Below, piece by piece: positions 20,814 through 32,339 of a DNA stretch of 51,077 bases. Position 1 is the first letter of the stretch. Each line of letters opens with the position of its first letter. The stretch is taken from the NCBI GenBank assembly GCA_015231775.1, contig JADGAY010000003.1:1-51077 (forward strand), written 5' to 3'. Source of the DNA: Magnetococcales bacterium (GTDB lineage Bacteria > Pseudomonadota > Magnetococcia > Magnetococcales > Magnetaquicoccaceae). Below the pieces are notes generated by a model. The model searched no databases. It saw nothing but the letters and a program-made list of their open reading frames with translations, and was not told the origin of the DNA. Both the position numbers and the translations under genes were made by a program.

Positions 20814-21122
20814 ATGAATGACCACGAAAAATATTTGCTGAAACTGTACATCACCGGCCACACCCCCCGCTCGGAACGGGCCATCAAGAATCTGCGCCGC
20901 ATCTGCGAGGAGGATCTGTCCGGACATTACGAAATGCGTGTCATCGACATCCTGGAACAGCCACAACTCGCCGAAGACGAAAAAATCCTGGCCACTCCGA
21001 CCCTGATCAAGGCCCTGCCACCGCCGTTGCGTCGCATCATCGGTGATCTGTCGGATTCGGAAAAGGTCCTGTTGGGGTTGGATCTGCTGGTCCAGTCTCA
21101 TCCATCTCTTCAAGGCAAATGA
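20814..21122 (+). CDS. kaiB: Circadian clock protein KaiB
   Basis: 102 residues, standard KaiB length. It carries [19 protein letters not shown], the [24 protein letters not shown] core and [14 protein letters not shown], the diagnostic thioredoxin-like KaiB pattern. GGAGG lies six bases before the ATG. It overlaps kaiC by ATGA. In cyanobacteria KaiB switches fold and binds the KaiC CI ring in the dephosphorylation phase; the same partnership is expected with the adjacent KaiC. Confidence 0.95.
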   Translation: MNDHEKYLLKLYITGHTPRSERAIKNLRRICEEDLSGHYEMRVIDILEQPQLAEDEKILATPTLIKALPPPLRRIIGDLSDSEKVLLGLDLLVQSHPSLQGK

Positions 21123-22642
21123 ACATGTCCAACGAACCTACCAAGACCCCGGTCGAGAAACTCTGCACCGGCATCGAAGGATTTGACCTGATCTCCCAGG
21201 GCGGTCTGCCGAAAGGGCGCACCACCCTGATCACCGGGACCGCCGGCAGCGCCAAAACGGTCTTTGCCGCCCAGTTCCTCGCCGAGGGGATTCTCAAGTC
21301 GTCCGAACCCGGCGTCTTCGTGACCTTCGAGGAGCATCCCTCCGAGATCCGTCAGAATCTCCTCTCCCTGGACTGGGACATCCAGGCCTGGGAGGAGCAG
21401 AATCTATGGCGTTTCGTGGATGCCTCCCCCCAACCGGGTCACGAGGCCATCGAAGCCGGCGAGTTCGATCTCGGAGCGCTGTTGGCCCGCATCGAATACG
21501 CGGTGCGCACCATCGGCGCCAAACGGATCTCGATCGACTCCCTGGGGGCGGTGTTCACGATGTTCAACAACGCCTCCGTGGTCCGGTCCGAACTGCGCCG
21601 CTTGAGCGCGGCCCTCAAGAGCATGGGGGTGACCACGGTGATGACCGCCGAGCGCACCCAGGAGTTCGGAGAGATCGCCCGGTTCGGTGTCGAGGAGTTC
21701 GTGGCCGACAACGTGATCATTCTGCGCAACGTGCTGGAGGGGGAGAAACGGCGTCGCACCATCGAGATCCTCAAGTTCCGCGGCACCACCCATCAAAAGG
21801 GAGAGTATCCCTTCACGGTCTTGCCCGATCTGGGCATCGTGATCATCCCGTTGTTGGCCATCGAGCTCAAACAGCGCTCCTCGGACATGCGGGTGGTCTC
21901 CGGCAGCCCGGAGATGGACCGGATGTGCGGAGGGGGCTTTTTCCGGGATTCGTTGATCCTGGTCTCCGGGGCCACCGGTTGCGGCAAGACGCTGATGACC
22001 GCCGAGTTCATCCATGGCGGGGCCAGGCAGGGCGAAAAATGTCTGCTGTTCGCCTACGAGGAGAGCCGGGAGCAACTGCTGCGCAATGCCAATGGCTGGG
22101 GAATCGATTTCGTGGCCTTGGAACGCAACAATCAACTGCGGGTGGTGTGCGCCTATCCGGAGAGCGCGGGACTCGAAGACCACCTGATCTCCATCAAACG
22201 GGAGATCGACAGCTTCAAGCCGGATCGCGTGGCGGTGGACAGCGTGTCGGCCCTGGAACGGGTGGGCAGCAACCGGGGTTTCCGGGAGTTCATGATCAGC
22301 CTGGCCTCGTTCGTCAAACACCGGGAGATTCCGGGATTGTTCACCGCCACCACCGCCACCCTCATGGGCGGACCATCGGTCACGGAGTCCCACTTCTCCT
22401 CGATCACGGATACCATCATCCTGCTGCGCTATGTGGAGATGCTCGGCGAGATGCGGCGCGGGGTGACGGTGCTCAAGATGCGCGGCTCCAAGCATGAAAA
22501 GGATATTCGCGAATTCACCATCGACCACCAGGGGATGCATATCGGCAAGCCGTTCCGCAACATCGTGGGGATTCTGACCGGCAAGCCGGTCTACCTGAAC
22601 ACGGAGAACGCCGATCGCATCGCCGGCATGTTCAACGATTGA
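21119..22642 (+). CDS. kaiC: Circadian clock ATPase/autokinase KaiC
   Basis: 507 residues, double RecA-like AAA ATPase. CI: Walker A GTAGSAKT (40-47) and catalytic Glu71/Glu72. CII: Walker A GATGCGKT (284-291) and Glu314/Glu315. The CII phosphorylation segment [11 protein letters not shown] gives Ser427 and Ser428 where Synechococcus KaiC has Ser431 and Thr432; Thr422 matches Thr426. The C-terminal tail after FRN is present but about ten residues shorter than in Synechococcus; this is the peptide KaiA binds there. The start at 21119 overlaps kaiB; MSNEP at 21125 is an alternative. Expected to form a hexamer with slow ATPase and autokinase activity. Confidence 0.95.
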   Translation: MNMSNEPTKTPVEKLCTGIEGFDLISQGGLPKGRTTLITGTAGSAKTVFAAQFLAEGILKSSEPGVFVTFEEHPSEIRQNLLSLDWDIQAWEEQNLWRFVDASPQPGHEAIEAGEFDLGALLARIEYAVRTIGAKRISIDSLGAVFTMFNNASVVRSELRRLSAALKSMGVTTVMTAERTQEFGEIARFGVEEFVADNVIILRNVLEGEKRRRTIEILKFRGTTHQKGEYPFTVLPDLGIVIIPLLAIELKQRSSDMRVVSGSPEMDRMCGGGFFRDSLILVSGATGCGKTLMTAEFIHGGARQGEKCLLFAYEESREQLLRNANGWGIDFVALERNNQLRVVCAYPESAGLEDHLISIKREIDSFKPDRVAVDSVSALERVGSNRGFREFMISLASFVKHREIPGLFTATTATLMGGPSVTESHFSSITDTIILLRYVEMLGEMRRGVTVLKMRGSKHEKDIREFTIDHQGMHIGKPFRNIVGILTGKPVYLNTENADRIAGMFND

Positions 22643-22794
22643 CGCCGCGCGACCAGGAAGAACGAAGGGGGCTCGCGCCCTTTCATCCTCGAGGATTTGG
22701 CCTGGCATGCCGGTAGCGAGGGATCGGCGCCTGGTGGGTCCGATGATCTTTGGCTTTTTTGCGAAGGAGCACGCCCAAGGCGTGAGCGGTCGGC

Positions 22795-23121
22795 ATGAAC
22801 GACGCGGAGTTGTACCAGTTCCGGCTCTACATCGTGGGCGACACCCCGTCCGGCCAGAAGGCCAGGGACAACTTCAAAAAGATCCAGGAGTATCTGCATC
22901 CGGATGAAGTACGGCTGGAGGTGGTGGATGTCTTGGAGCATCCCGAACGGGCGGAGATGGATCGGATCATCGCGGTACCGACCTTGGTGCGGGTCGCGCC
23001 GTCACCCGCCTTCAAGATCATCGGCGATCTCTCCGATAGCGCGCATCTGCGCCATTTTTTCGCCATTCCCGACAACAGCCCGACAACTTCGGGCAACCCC
23101 AAGCACGCCGACATCCGATGA
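22795..23121 (+). CDS. kaiB: Second KaiB-family protein
   Basis: 108 residues with the KaiB core: FRLYIVGDTPSGQKARDNFKKI, VVDVLEHPERAEMDRIIAVPTLVRV and [17 protein letters not shown]. It diverges from the first KaiB in helix 1 and carries a C-terminal tail (SPTTSGNPKHADIR). A 152-bp gap separates it from kaiC and its end overlaps the diguanylate cyclase by ATGA. It may compete with the first KaiB, or act as the link from KaiC to the downstream enzymes. Confidence 0.92.
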   Translation: MNDAELYQFRLYIVGDTPSGQKARDNFKKIQEYLHPDEVRLEVVDVLEHPERAEMDRIIAVPTLVRVAPSPAFKIIGDLSDSAHLRHFFAIPDNSPTTSGNPKHADIR

Positions 23122-24392
23122 GAACCGAAACAGGGGATGAATGGACAGCCATCGCTGTCGAACAGTTGCACGGACTCGTGACCACCATGGCCGATGCCGT
23201 CGCCACACGGGATGAGTTGCTGGAGATCCTGGAGGTGATGGCCAATCCGGTCATCGTCAGCACGCCGGAAGGGACCATCAGCAAGGCCAATCAGGCGGCC
23301 TGCACCCTCTTGGGCCTGCCCCGTGACACCCTGCTCGGCATGGAGATGGCCCGCTTTATCGCGGAAGGGGAACCCTGGGTCGAGGCCTGCATGCTGACCA
23401 TCGATCATCAAGGCTCGATCCGCGATCAGGAGAGCTGGCTGTTGGCCAACGATGGCCGCAAGATCCCGGTGCAACTCTCCGTCTCGGCGCTGCGCACCCA
23501 GGATGGAAAATGCGCGGGATATGTCTGCGCGGCGCGGGATCTCTCCAACACCCTGCGCGTTCAAGAGGCGCTCCGCGCCAGCATGGTGGGGTTCCAGTCC
23601 ATCGTCGAGAAGAGCGTCGATGGCATTCTGATTCTCGAGGATGATGGACAGGTGGGATTTGCCAATCAGACCGCCACCGAGATGCTGGGCCGTGAACTGA
23701 CGGCCATGATCGGCATGCCGTTCGGTTTCCCCGTGATGGCCGGCAGCGTCTCCGAACTGGATGTGGTGCGCCCGAACGGGACGATGGGGATCGTCGAAAT
23801 GCGGACGATGCAGACCCGTTGGCAGGAACGGGATGCCCTGCTGATCTCCCTGCGCGACGTGACCGAAACCATCCAGTTGCGGGATCAACTGCGCCAACTC
23901 TCCATGGAAGACGCATTGACGGGACTCAACAACCGGCGCGGATTCTTTATGCTGGCATCCCAGGAGCTTTCCGCCTCGGAGCGCAGCCAGGCCCGTTTTC
24001 TGTTGTTCTTCATCGATCTGGACGGCATGAAAAGCATCAATGACCGTCTGGGACACAAGTTCGGCGATCAGGCGCTGATCGAGACCGCGGGAATCATGCG
24101 ACGCACCTTTCGCAAATCGGATATCCTGGCACGCCTGGGAGGGGATGAGTTCCTGGCCTTCTCGCTGCGCATGGAGAAGGACAACGCCCCGGCTCACTAC
24201 ATCACCGCCCGCCTCGAAGCGGAGATCGCCCGTCAGAATGGCCTGCCCGGACGCGCCTATGCCCTGTCGTTGAGCATCGGTCATGTGGAAGTGAGCTGCC
24301 AGGCCGGTTGCGACCTGGAACAACGGATCCGCGAGGCGGATGCCGAAATGTATCGGGTCAAAATGGCCAAAAAGAGAACAATGGAGGCGTGA
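23118..24392 (+). CDS. PAS-PAS-GGDEF diguanylate cyclase
   Basis: 424 residues, no membrane segment. Two PAS domains (~33-148 and ~152-252) precede a GGDEF domain (~260-420) with an intact GGDEF active site (341-345) and an RxxD inhibitory I-site (332-335) exactly five residues before it. It should make cyclic-di-GMP from two GTP, with product inhibition. Translational coupling to the second KaiB (ATGA) and to the next kinase gene (ATG at 24392 inside the stop) suggests all three act in one pathway. Confidence 0.9.
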   Translation: MRTETGDEWTAIAVEQLHGLVTTMADAVATRDELLEILEVMANPVIVSTPEGTISKANQAACTLLGLPRDTLLGMEMARFIAEGEPWVEACMLTIDHQGSIRDQESWLLANDGRKIPVQLSVSALRTQDGKCAGYVCAARDLSNTLRVQEALRASMVGFQSIVEKSVDGILILEDDGQVGFANQTATEMLGRELTAMIGMPFGFPVMAGSVSELDVVRPNGTMGIVEMRTMQTRWQERDALLISLRDVTETIQLRDQLRQLSMEDALTGLNNRRGFFMLASQELSASERSQARFLLFFIDLDGMKSINDRLGHKFGDQALIETAGIMRRTFRKSDILARLGGDEFLAFSLRMEKDNAPAHYITARLEAEIARQNGLPGRAYALSLSIGHVEVSCQAGCDLEQRIREADAEMYRVKMAKKRTMEA

Positions 24393-26371
24393 TGATCATG
24401 GAAAGTCCTGTCCATGCCATTCTGCTCATCGAGGATCATCCGGCGGAAGCGCGCCTGATCCAGGAACTGCTCCATCAAATCCACGCCACGTCGTATCGGG
24501 TCGTCGTGGCCAACTCCCTGACGGAAGGACTGTCGGCACTCGATCGGACCCGCTTCGATCTGGTGCTGCTGGATCTGAATCTGCCGGACAGCCAGGGATT
24601 GGAGACCTTCGAGACCATCCGGACCGTCCATCACCGGGTACCGATCGTCATCCTGACCAATCTGGATGACAAGGCGTTCGCCCTGGAGGGGGTGCGGCGC
24701 GGGGCCCAGGATTATCTGGTCAAGAGCGCGCTCCAACTGGCGCCCGGCGATTTCTTGTCCCGCTCCCTGGAGTATGCCATGGCGCGCCAACACACCCATG
24801 TCCGACTGGAGGAGAGTCAATCGAATTTCCTCCATCTGGTGGAGTGCGTGGCCGACGGGATCCTGATCGTGGATCAACGGGGGATCGTCCGTTTTCTGAA
24901 TCGGGCGGTGGAGGAGCTGTTCGGCAAACGGACTCCACGCATCGGCGATGAGTTCGGCTTTGTCGTCATGAATGGCCTAACCACCGAACTGGATCTGGTG
25001 CCCATGGGCCAGTTGGAACGACGGGTGGTGGAGGTGCGGGTGGCCCCGATTGTCTGGGAGGGGGAGAAGTGTCTGTTGGCCTCGCTGCGAGACATCACCC
25101 AACGCAAACGGGTCGAAGAGGAGCTGCGCCGCGCCAAGCTGACCGCGGAACAGGCCAATCAGGCCAAGAGCCGTTTTCTGGCCATGATGAGCCACGAAAT
25201 CCGCACCCCCATGAACGCCATCATCGGCATGGCGGATCTGATGAGCATGGAACGGCTCACCGAAGAGCTTAGCGAGGCGATGTCGATCATCAAGGACTCC
25301 GGCCATGCCTTGTTGACCTTGATCAACGACATCCTCGACCTGGCCAAGATCGAATCGGGCGAGATGCGGATGGAGGAGGATGAGTTCTCCCCGCGGGATC
25401 TCCTGGCGAGCGTGCGCAGCATCATGCATGTGCCCGCGGAGCGGCAGAAAGGGCTGCGCCTCACCTGCGAAATCGCGGACTCGGTGCAAAAGGCCGTGAA
25501 AGGGGACTATCGGCGCATCCGGCAGGTGCTGATCAATCTGGTGGGCAACGCCATCAAGTTCACGGATCGGGGGGGGGTGCGCATCGCCGTGGCGCATGAC
25601 ATCAACCACCAGGGATCCTGGTTGCGCTTTTCGGTCACCGACACGGGCATCGGCATTCCGGCAGAAAAACTCGGGGAGATCTTCGGTCTCTTCGTGCAGG
25701 CGGATCACGGCATCTATCAGAAATACGGGGGAACCGGCCTGGGTCTGGCCATCAGCAAACGTCTGGTGGAGATCATGCGCGGCAGCATCTGGGCCGAGAG
25801 TTCCCCGGGTGAGGGGAGTATCTTTTATTTCACCATTCCGATCCACGCGGAGCGTGCGCCCCTGTCGCGGCACGAGGAGCCGCCGCTCCAGACGTTCCCC
25901 CTCCCGACGGATACCCGATCCTGTTTGCCCCGCGCAGCCCCCGCGGAGCGCCAGAAGGGAAGCATGAATCCGCCGGTGCTGGTGGTGGAGGATGATGCGC
26001 TCAATCAACTGGTGATTCTCAAGATGCTCAGGAAACTCGGGGTCACGCCCGATCTGGCCGGCAATGGGCGCGAGGCGCTGGAGATGATCGCGGCCAAGCG
26101 GTATGGCCTGGTGCTGATGGATGTCCAGATGCCGGAGATGGATGGACTGACCGCCGTGAAACTCCTGCGTCAACGGGAGCGGGAGAGCCGTGGCCAACCC
26201 CTCAAGGTGATGGCCATGACAGCCTTTGCCATGCCCGAGGATCGCCAGTCGTGTCTGGATGCCGGGATGGATGACTTCTTGAGCAAGCCGGTGCGCAACA
26301 GCGATCTGGCCGGGGTCTTGACCCGTTGGCTGCCCGACCATGCGTTCCACGATTCGGTGAAAGAGCCGTAA
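24392..26371 (+). CDS. Hybrid histidine kinase REC-PAS-HisKA-HATPase-REC
   Basis: 659 residues from the ATG at 24392; ATG 24398 is an alternative. Domains: receiver 1 (~8-125, Asp61), PAS (~140-240), HisKA with His268 ([16 protein letters not shown]), HATPase (~370-485, N-box Asn386, GGTGLGLAI) and receiver 2 (~525-645, Asp577 in [11 protein letters not shown]). It is soluble. Receiver 1 is close in wording to the receiver of the KaiA-like protein ([15 protein letters not shown] versus IDLNLPDSMGLETFE), so one may derive from the other or share a phosphodonor. Last gene of the kai block. Confidence 0.9.
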   Translation: MIMESPVHAILLIEDHPAEARLIQELLHQIHATSYRVVVANSLTEGLSALDRTRFDLVLLDLNLPDSQGLETFETIRTVHHRVPIVILTNLDDKAFALEGVRRGAQDYLVKSALQLAPGDFLSRSLEYAMARQHTHVRLEESQSNFLHLVECVADGILIVDQRGIVRFLNRAVEELFGKRTPRIGDEFGFVVMNGLTTELDLVPMGQLERRVVEVRVAPIVWEGEKCLLASLRDITQRKRVEEELRRAKLTAEQANQAKSRFLAMMSHEIRTPMNAIIGMADLMSMERLTEELSEAMSIIKDSGHALLTLINDILDLAKIESGEMRMEEDEFSPRDLLASVRSIMHVPAERQKGLRLTCEIADSVQKAVKGDYRRIRQVLINLVGNAIKFTDRGGVRIAVAHDINHQGSWLRFSVTDTGIGIPAEKLGEIFGLFVQADHGIYQKYGGTGLGLAISKRLVEIMRGSIWAESSPGEGSIFYFTIPIHAERAPLSRHEEPPLQTFPLPTDTRSCLPRAAPAERQKGSMNPPVLVVEDDALNQLVILKMLRKLGVTPDLAGNGREALEMIAAKRYGLVLMDVQMPEMDGLTAVKLLRQRERESRGQPLKVMAMTAFAMPEDRQSCLDAGMDDFLSKPVRNSDLAGVLTRWLPDHAFHDSVKEP

Positions 26372-26387
26372 CCAAAGCCCGTTCAAC

Positions 26388-26428
26388 CCGGATCCGGCCT
26401 CATCCCACGCCGGATCCGGTCTCATCCC
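26388..26428. repeat. 19-bp tandem direct repeat between convergent genes
   Basis: Units at 26388-26406 and 26410-26428 differ by one base and each begins with the palindrome CCGGATCCGG. They fill the 100-bp gap between two convergent genes and could form alternative hairpins that end transcription from both sides. Confidence 0.55.
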
Positions 26429-26471
26429 CTACCCCGCCTGCCGGGCGTCGCACCACTCGGCACCCTCCGAC

Positions 26472-27074
26472 TCACCCCAACGCCTCATAAAACGCCACGG
26501 CGGCCAGGATCAGGAAGAACGCACCGCTGATCTGATGCAACCGATGCATGGGAATGCGTGTCAGCAGGGTGCGCCCGGCCACCACGCCCATCAGCGACGA
26601 GGCGGACAGGGCCAGGGTCGAGCCGATCCAGACCGGGACCAGCGGCAGGGTGCTGGCCAGTCCCGCCACCGACAACTGGGTCTTGTCGCCCATCTCCGCC
26701 AGAAAGATCATCAGGAAGGTGGTGACGAAGATGCCGTGCCCGGATTTCTCCGCCACCTCCTCATCCGCGCCCTCGTCGCTCGTGGCCCGCAGGGACAGGA
26801 TGCCGAAAATGGCGAACAACGCCCCGACCAGACCGGCCAGAATCCGCTCCGGCACGATCTTGGCCAGACCGGCACCAAAGACCACCGCCAGCACATTCAA
26901 CACGATGAAGGCGGCAATGGCCCCGAACAGCACGGGTTTCGGGCGGTGCCTGGCCGCCAGGGTCATGCAGACCAACTGGGTTTTGTCCCCCAGTTCGGCC
27001 AGAAAGATCAATCCGAACGACGTGAAGATGGTGGTAAGCATCCCCATCTGGGATGCGGTTTCAACCTCAGACAT
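26472..27074 (-). CDS. GDT1/TMEM165 family (UPF0016) membrane protein, probable Mn2+ exporter
   Basis: 200 residues, six predicted helices in two repeats, each with the family's hallmark metal motif: FLAELGDKTQL (~24-34) and FLAEMGDKTQL (~124-134). The loop between the halves is acidic (SDEGADEEVAEK). Bacterial members export manganese and related divalent ions. The upstream yybP-ykoY element on the same strand supports induction by manganese. A TAAGGAG ribosome site lies just before the ATG. Confidence 0.9.
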   Translation of the reverse strand: MSEVETASQMGMLTTIFTSFGLIFLAELGDKTQLVCMTLAARHRPKPVLFGAIAAFIVLNVLAVVFGAGLAKIVPERILAGLVGALFAIFGILSLRATSDEGADEEVAEKSGHGIFVTTFLMIFLAEMGDKTQLSVAGLASTLPLVPVWIGSTLALSASSLMGVVAGRTLLTRIPMHRLHQISGAFFLILAAVAFYEALG

Positions 27075-27320
27075 AATCCATGCTCCTTAAAGAGGGTTTT
27101 TTCAGGATTTGTGCGACGAGGGGAGGCGCTCCCCCCTGGGGTGGTCCTGGCCACGGAGCCGGGATCACCCGTCGGACGCGCGCGCGAAAAGGGGCGCGCC
27201 GAGGGCGGGCATGGTGAATCACGGGATGGATGCATGGGATGGAAACCGGGGGGCGGGCGATGGACGAACCTTGGAATGGGGCGAGACTCGCCCAGCCCCC
27301 AGCCAGACGTATCGCCACAT

Positions 27321-27465
27321 CCAAGGTCTCGCCATGTTGACCAGCCACGACAACGATCGCGTGAATGGCAACCGCATGCGCCATGGCCGGGATTCAACCC
27401 GACTCAAGCATGTTGACGCATGCCCTTCCCCTTGCGGGAAGGCGACTACTCCCCTTGAGACTTGG
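27321..27465 (-). ncRNA. yybP-ykoY (manganese) riboswitch
   Basis: On the minus strand, CCAAGTCTC (27457-27465) pairs with GAGACCTTGG (27321-27330) to close the element. Inside, GGGGAGTAG (27446-27454) directly follows the first P1 strand, and GTCAACATG occurs twice (27409-27417 and 27333-27341), the second running into GCGAGACC, as in the yybP-ykoY consensus. The leader continues ~245 bases to the exporter gene and holds a second hairpin (GGGCGAG/CTCGCCC, about 27280) and another CCAAGG that could compete with P1. Family members bind Mn2+ and turn on export. Confidence 0.85.
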
Positions 27466-27604
27466 CAAAATTAAACCATGCGCTGCATGGCTGTCAAGTG
27501 TGACCCTGTGCGGTTCACCGGAAATGGCGCAACCCAGATCCGGCGGTTGCGGGTGTTTGCCGATGCGATCAACTTCAATAAGGCACGGTGGCTCGACACC
27601 CGCC

Positions 27605-28624
27605 TCACCGTTTCGTCAGAACCGCCTCACACGTCATCACCAACCCCTTTTTGTCACTGACCAGCAACAGCCGCAGCGTCTCTTGCTTCCGGTCGAGCAC
27701 CGTGATCCCTTCGGCCCGGAATCCGGGCGGCAGGGTGCCGACATGGCGGATTTCGTCCTGATCGTCGTTCCAGATCCCCACTTGAAACGGCAGATCGCTT
27801 CCCGAGCCGGAAGCGCCCAACAACACCAGATAGCCATTGCCGGCAGCACCCGGAATCGGGGCCATGTCCCGCACCCCCAAAGGCTCCTTGCCGATTCCGA
27901 GAATCCCTCCCTCCTCGAAACGGGCCTGGAGTTTCAGCTTCCGCCATTGGACCGCCGACAGCGCGCCGTTCGCCTCCTCCTTGGCAACCAGCACGAGGGG
28001 TTTGCCCGACAGTTCCGGGTGGCGAAATCCGAACAGCAGATGACCATCCCGGGAGGCGGCCAATCCTTCGACATTGATGCCACTCTCACCATCCATGGCG
28101 GAGAACTTCTTATCCCAGGGCGGATTGGCGGTCGTCGTCAGCCAGGCATGCATCCCTCCGGCAGGCGAGACCTTCCGCAACGCGTCGATCACCGGGGGCT
28201 GGGACGCATTCGGCTTGAGAGCAAACCTTAAAATCGTATCCCTCGGTTTGCCTTTGTTCAGCCCCAACGAGGCCGAGGCCACGAACTCGCCACCCGGCAG
28301 TCGGGTGATCCCCTCCAGATCCGCCGGATTGAACTGCTTGACCTGGGCGGGCGTGAGCAGTGGAATGGCGCGAATCGTGTTGTCCGGGCGGACCGCCTTG
28401 GGATCAAAGGCGAACAAGGCCTGGATGGATGCCTCGTCCGAAACCCCGATCGCCCATTGACTCCCCGGATCCCAGGCGACGCCCGACGGCTCCACCTCGC
28501 CCTGCTCAGCCACCAATCTTGGCAATTTCTTGATATTGTCCGGACATTTGAGCGAATCGGCCACAGCCGGTGTCGCCAGCATGGTCAAAAGCATCAGCGT
28601 GATCAAGCGTGACGGGTTGTGCAT
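27605..28624 (-). CDS. Secreted DUF3616-like protein
   Basis: 339 residues. The ATG at 28624 has a strong AGGGAGGA site and opens a Sec signal peptide (LITLMLLTMLATPAVA, cut near ADS). The mature part is beta-rich: EPSGVAWDPGS, DLEGITRLPGGEFVASAS, INVEGLAASRDGHLLFGFRHP and FRAEGITVL, repeating blade-like units that fit a propeller and the DUF3616 family. No catalytic motif is evident. It probably acts in the periplasm. It lies upstream of the manganese riboswitch on the same strand but 140 bases away, so it is probably a separate unit, divergent from katG. Confidence 0.7.
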   Translation of the reverse strand: MHNPSRLITLMLLTMLATPAVADSLKCPDNIKKLPRLVAEQGEVEPSGVAWDPGSQWAIGVSDEASIQALFAFDPKAVRPDNTIRAIPLLTPAQVKQFNPADLEGITRLPGGEFVASASLGLNKGKPRDTILRFALKPNASQPPVIDALRKVSPAGGMHAWLTTTANPPWDKKFSAMDGESGINVEGLAASRDGHLLFGFRHPELSGKPLVLVAKEEANGALSAVQWRKLKLQARFEEGGILGIGKEPLGVRDMAPIPGAAGNGYLVLLGASGSGSDLPFQVGIWNDDQDEIRHVGTLPPGFRAEGITVLDRKQETLRLLLVSDKKGLVMTCEAVLTKR

Positions 28625-28750
28625 GTTTCCTCCCTGGATGGTCAGACGATTCTCCCCTGCTTGCTTCCTCGACGGCACCCGGTCGGCGAGGCCAACAGGG
28701 CTGGACTCCACATCAGACGGTAACCCGATTGGGATGGTTCGGCAAGCGCT

Positions 28751-31120
<2,370 letters not shown>

Positions 31121-31127
31121 CACCCTT

Positions 31128-31160
31128 CTCGGGTACGACGGGCCTTTCGTCGTACCCGAG
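31128..31160 (+). terminator. katG terminator hairpin
   Basis: A 13-bp perfect stem (31128-31140 with 31148-31160) around GGCCTTT starts 8 bases after the katG stop. No T-run follows, but its strength and place suit transcription termination or 3'-end protection. Confidence 0.65.
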
Positions 31161-31256
31161 GATCCATCATCCCAGATCCGGCAGTTGCGGGTGATTGCAT
31201 GGACCCACAGATGGGTTCCCATCGTGCATGGCAAAAAACCGAAGCCACCTGACCGT

Positions 31257-31625
31257 TCATGAGGCTCTCTTTCGATTTGACAGACGGATCAACAGGTTGT
31301 CACAGTCGCTTGCCCGAAACTGCCGGATCATCGAATCAACACGCAAAAAAAGCCCGGCAGGAGACCCGGCCAGCCAAACGAAAGACGGGCCCGGATGGTT
31401 CGCAATTGTGGCCGCCGGATAGAATCCGGTCGCCACCGACCAGGCCACCACCGTGGTCCAGAGGGCGGCAAACAGCGTCCAGAGCAGCCCAACCTCCTGT
31501 TGAATCGCCGCCGTGGCCGCCACCCACGGAAAATGGAGCAGCACGAACGACAGACAGGCCACGGCACCGGCGGTCCCGTCGAACAGGCCAGCGTGCCGGT
31601 GGTCACCTTGCTGGCCTGGCCGCAT
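31257..31625 (-). CDS. Small predicted membrane protein, unknown
   Basis: About 122 residues if the ATG at 31625 is used. Three hydrophobic stretches follow (AVACLSFVLLHFPWVAA, VGLLWTLFAALWTTVVAWSV, and a weaker one around FVWLAGSPAGLF), with a basic C-terminus. No family recognised. It overlaps the end of the next gene upstream on this strand by 23 bases, suggesting an operon. The frame remains open further upstream but that part is Arg/Ser-rich and looks like an out-of-frame reading of the other gene. Confidence 0.42.
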   Translation of the reverse strand: MRPGQQGDHRHAGLFDGTAGAVACLSFVLLHFPWVAATAAIQQEVGLLWTLFAALWTTVVAWSVATGFYPAATIANHPGPSFVWLAGSPAGLFLRVDSMIRQFRASDCDNLLIRLSNRKRAS

Positions 31626-31896
31626 CCTCGGCGCTCTCGAAGCTCTCCAGGTGCTGTTTAAGCAGATCCGACAGGGTTTGACCCAACGCGCCGAATTTCT
31701 CGCCGATCGAGGCGAACGCCTCTTGCACCTTGCCCAGAAGACCGAACGGCGCCTCTTCCTGCTTGCTCTTTTCCTGGCCATCCATCTGGCTGTAGAGCGC
31801 ATCCAGCGAAGCACCCGGCTGGCGCGGGTTGACCAAGCCGCGCCAGCGCCCGAATGCATGATGCAAGATACTGACCATAGTTGGCAGATGATACAA
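31603..31896 (-). CDS. Small protein with amphipathic helices, unknown
   Basis: 97 residues from 31896 (or 91 from the Met at 31878). The second half is a strongly amphipathic helical stretch (LLGKVQEAFASIGEKFGALG, then LSDLLKQHLESFE). No membrane segment and no recognised family. No good ribosome site was seen. It precedes the small membrane protein and overlaps it. Confidence 0.42.
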   Translation of the reverse strand: MYHLPTMVSILHHAFGRWRGLVNPRQPGASLDALYSQMDGQEKSKQEEAPFGLLGKVQEAFASIGEKFGALGQTLSDLLKQHLESFESAEDAARPAR

Positions 31897-31913
31897 CGAA
31901 AGTTACATGACAA

Positions 31914-32339
31914 ACGGGGTGGATTCGCCGCGCAACAACGTATGCTTGAGGATCAACCCGGTCAAAGGTCTCAAACAGGGCGCGTTCGAACCGTTCTTCA
32001 GCGCGGACCGCCCGTCCCCGGAAGCCATGGCGACCTCCTGACCCGTATTTATTGAATAAGAATCATTTACTTCTATTGACAAAAATCGTCTCGAAAACGG
32101 TATGCTCTGCTACGGACGCAAGGAGTCCATACAAACCCTTGAAAAAACGCAAATAGAAGCTATTCGTATTTGCAACAGATTTCGAGCCAGCGACAGCCGG
32201 CGGGAGCTTCCAGCACGATCTCTGGATGCTCCTCTGTCAGCACCGGCTCCGATCCGTATACCCCCGTTGAAAAAAAGTGAAGCGGACTCAACCCGCCCCC
32301 TGCCCCAGGCCCGGCAAGGGGCTGGGCAACGGCAGCGGT
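31914..32339. other. Intergenic stretch without a clear gene
   Basis: A 426-bp gap. It has an AT-rich island (32045-32100, with AATAAGAATCATTT) and a 7-bp dyad GCAAATA...TATTTGC near 32147-32173, the sort of sequence a Fur-family repressor binds. No coding sequence could be supported. Confidence 0.35.

Noticed and set aside
27109-27474. Plus-strand frames over the manganese leader
   Set aside because: The region is explained by a minus-strand riboswitch and leader; the frames have no recognisable product.
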